The notes under the pieces are model-generated. The model made no database searches. It was given only the letters and a program-made list of their open reading frames with translations, and was not told the DNA's origin. The translations under genes were made by a program, and so were the position numbers. Positions 63,685 through 64,000 of a stretch of 64,000 nt of DNA are shown here, in pieces. How positions within the stretch are numbered: the first letter of the stretch is position 1; each line of letters starts with the position of its first letter. The stretch spans positions 1-64,000 of the forward strand of contig NZ_JANDMF010000011.1 of assembly GCF_031626875.1 (NCBI RefSeq), written 5' to 3'. This DNA is from Clostridium sp031626875. GTDB lineage: Bacteria > Bacillota > Clostridia > Clostridiales > Clostridiaceae.

Positions 63685-64000
63685 TTATTTATTAACATTT
63701 TCCATAAAAGCTTTAATAGCATCTTCCCAATGTCTCATTTCATTTCCAACTGTACATCTTAACATCATATTATCAAGTGATGAATATTCTGGCCTCTTCG
63801 CTGAAGCTGGATATTCCTTTGCATATTCTTCTGAAGTAGTTGGATTTACTTTACATTTTCCTCCTGAAAGTTCTATAATCTTACTTGCAAAATCATACCA
63901 ACTACATTCACCTTCACCTGTACAGTGATATACCCCATATTCTTCTGTCTTTATTAGCTTAAGAATATGATAAGCTAAATCATTAGCGTTTGTTGGATTT
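63685..64000 (-). CDS. rmlD: dTDP-4-dehydrorhamnose reductase, 3' part
   Basis: The C-terminal ~104 residues are present; the gene runs off the window end. They read through NPTNANDLAYHILKLIK, GVYHCTGEGECSWYDFA, and the family-typical SAKRPEYSSLDN, then a TAA stop at 63685. RmlD makes dTDP-L-rhamnose for surface glycans, which fits the neighbouring envelope genes. Rest of the gene cannot be seen. Confidence 0.88.
   Translation of the reverse strand, partial: NPTNANDLAYHILKLIKTEEYGVYHCTGEGECSWYDFASKIIELSGGKCKVNPTTSEEYAKEYPASAKRPEYSSLDNMMLRCTVGNEMRHWEDAIKAFMENVNK

Noticed and set aside
1..64000. Mobile elements, prophage, tRNA or rRNA genes
   Set aside because: No transposase, integrase, terminal repeats, tRNA-like cloverleaf or rRNA sequence was recognised.

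Overview
The window is visibly AT-rich and densely packed. It looks like chromosomal DNA of a low-GC spore-forming Firmicute, most probably Clostridium sensu stricto. The signs are a leuS T-box leader, a gerK spore-germination locus (gerKA-gerKC divergent from gerKB, as known from C. perfringens), a class B sortase, a dockerin protein, a reverse rubrerythrin, strong AGGAGG ribosome sites, and many hairpin/T-run terminators. I saw no rRNA, tRNA, insertion sequence, phage or CRISPR array.

Layout. 0.1-2.3 kb: class B sortase and deoD, then a CYTH phosphatase/cyclase. 2.3-3.9 kb: a secreted NlpC/P60 hydrolase with duplicated repeats. 4.2-13.4 kb: one long aromatic amino acid operon, aroF-aroB-aroA-aroC-pheA-aroE-aroK-aroF-tyrA, running from the shikimate entry step to prephenate-derived Phe and Tyr. 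It is preceded by an unannotated 39-codon leader peptide with 13 aromatic residues among 20, and by a terminator/antiterminator pair. 13.4-22.5 kb: cardiolipin synthase, a hydrolase, a second NlpC/P60 protein, reverse rubrerythrin, an APC permease, a polysaccharide deacetylase and an ECF sigma factor with a membrane partner. 22.5-26.6 kb: T-box plus leuS, a methyltransferase-like protein and a HesB-like protein.

26.7-33.7 kb is a tannin/gallate module. It holds a secreted tannase, a divergent LysR regulator, and an lpdC-DUF554-lpdB-lpdD decarboxylase operon behind a MerR-type regulator. The lpdC promoter has the 19-bp spacer and central dyad typical of MerR-activated promoters. 33.7-39.1 kb: an LRR-dockerin protein, a DUF4116-like repeat protein/MoxR ATPase/VWA-metallopeptidase operon, and a small alarmone synthetase. 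The DUF4116-MoxR-VWA promoter and the rubrerythrin promoter carry the same 15-bp Fur/PerR-like box.

39.2-53.5 kb: DUF2225, a soluble chemoreceptor, a phosphoesterase, an orphan FliK-like/FlhB-C-like pair, tyrS, a small P-loop protein, a GAF-GGDEF protein, the gerK locus, a zinc-ribbon gene, an ECF-transporter S component, a small membrane protein and trpS. 53.7-64 kb: a cell-envelope region with an O-antigen-ligase-like protein, galU, DUF2304 and SMR-like proteins, a GT2 glycosyltransferase, a large glucosaminidase-amidase with six 330-bp repeats, a DUF2142 membrane protein and the 3' end of rmlD.

The most interesting points are the aromatic leader-peptide attenuator, the two-regulator tannin/gallate module with its MerR-type promoter, and the shared PerR-like box in front of an uncharacterised MoxR/VWA operon. 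All calls come from reading the sequence; no database search or folding program was run.
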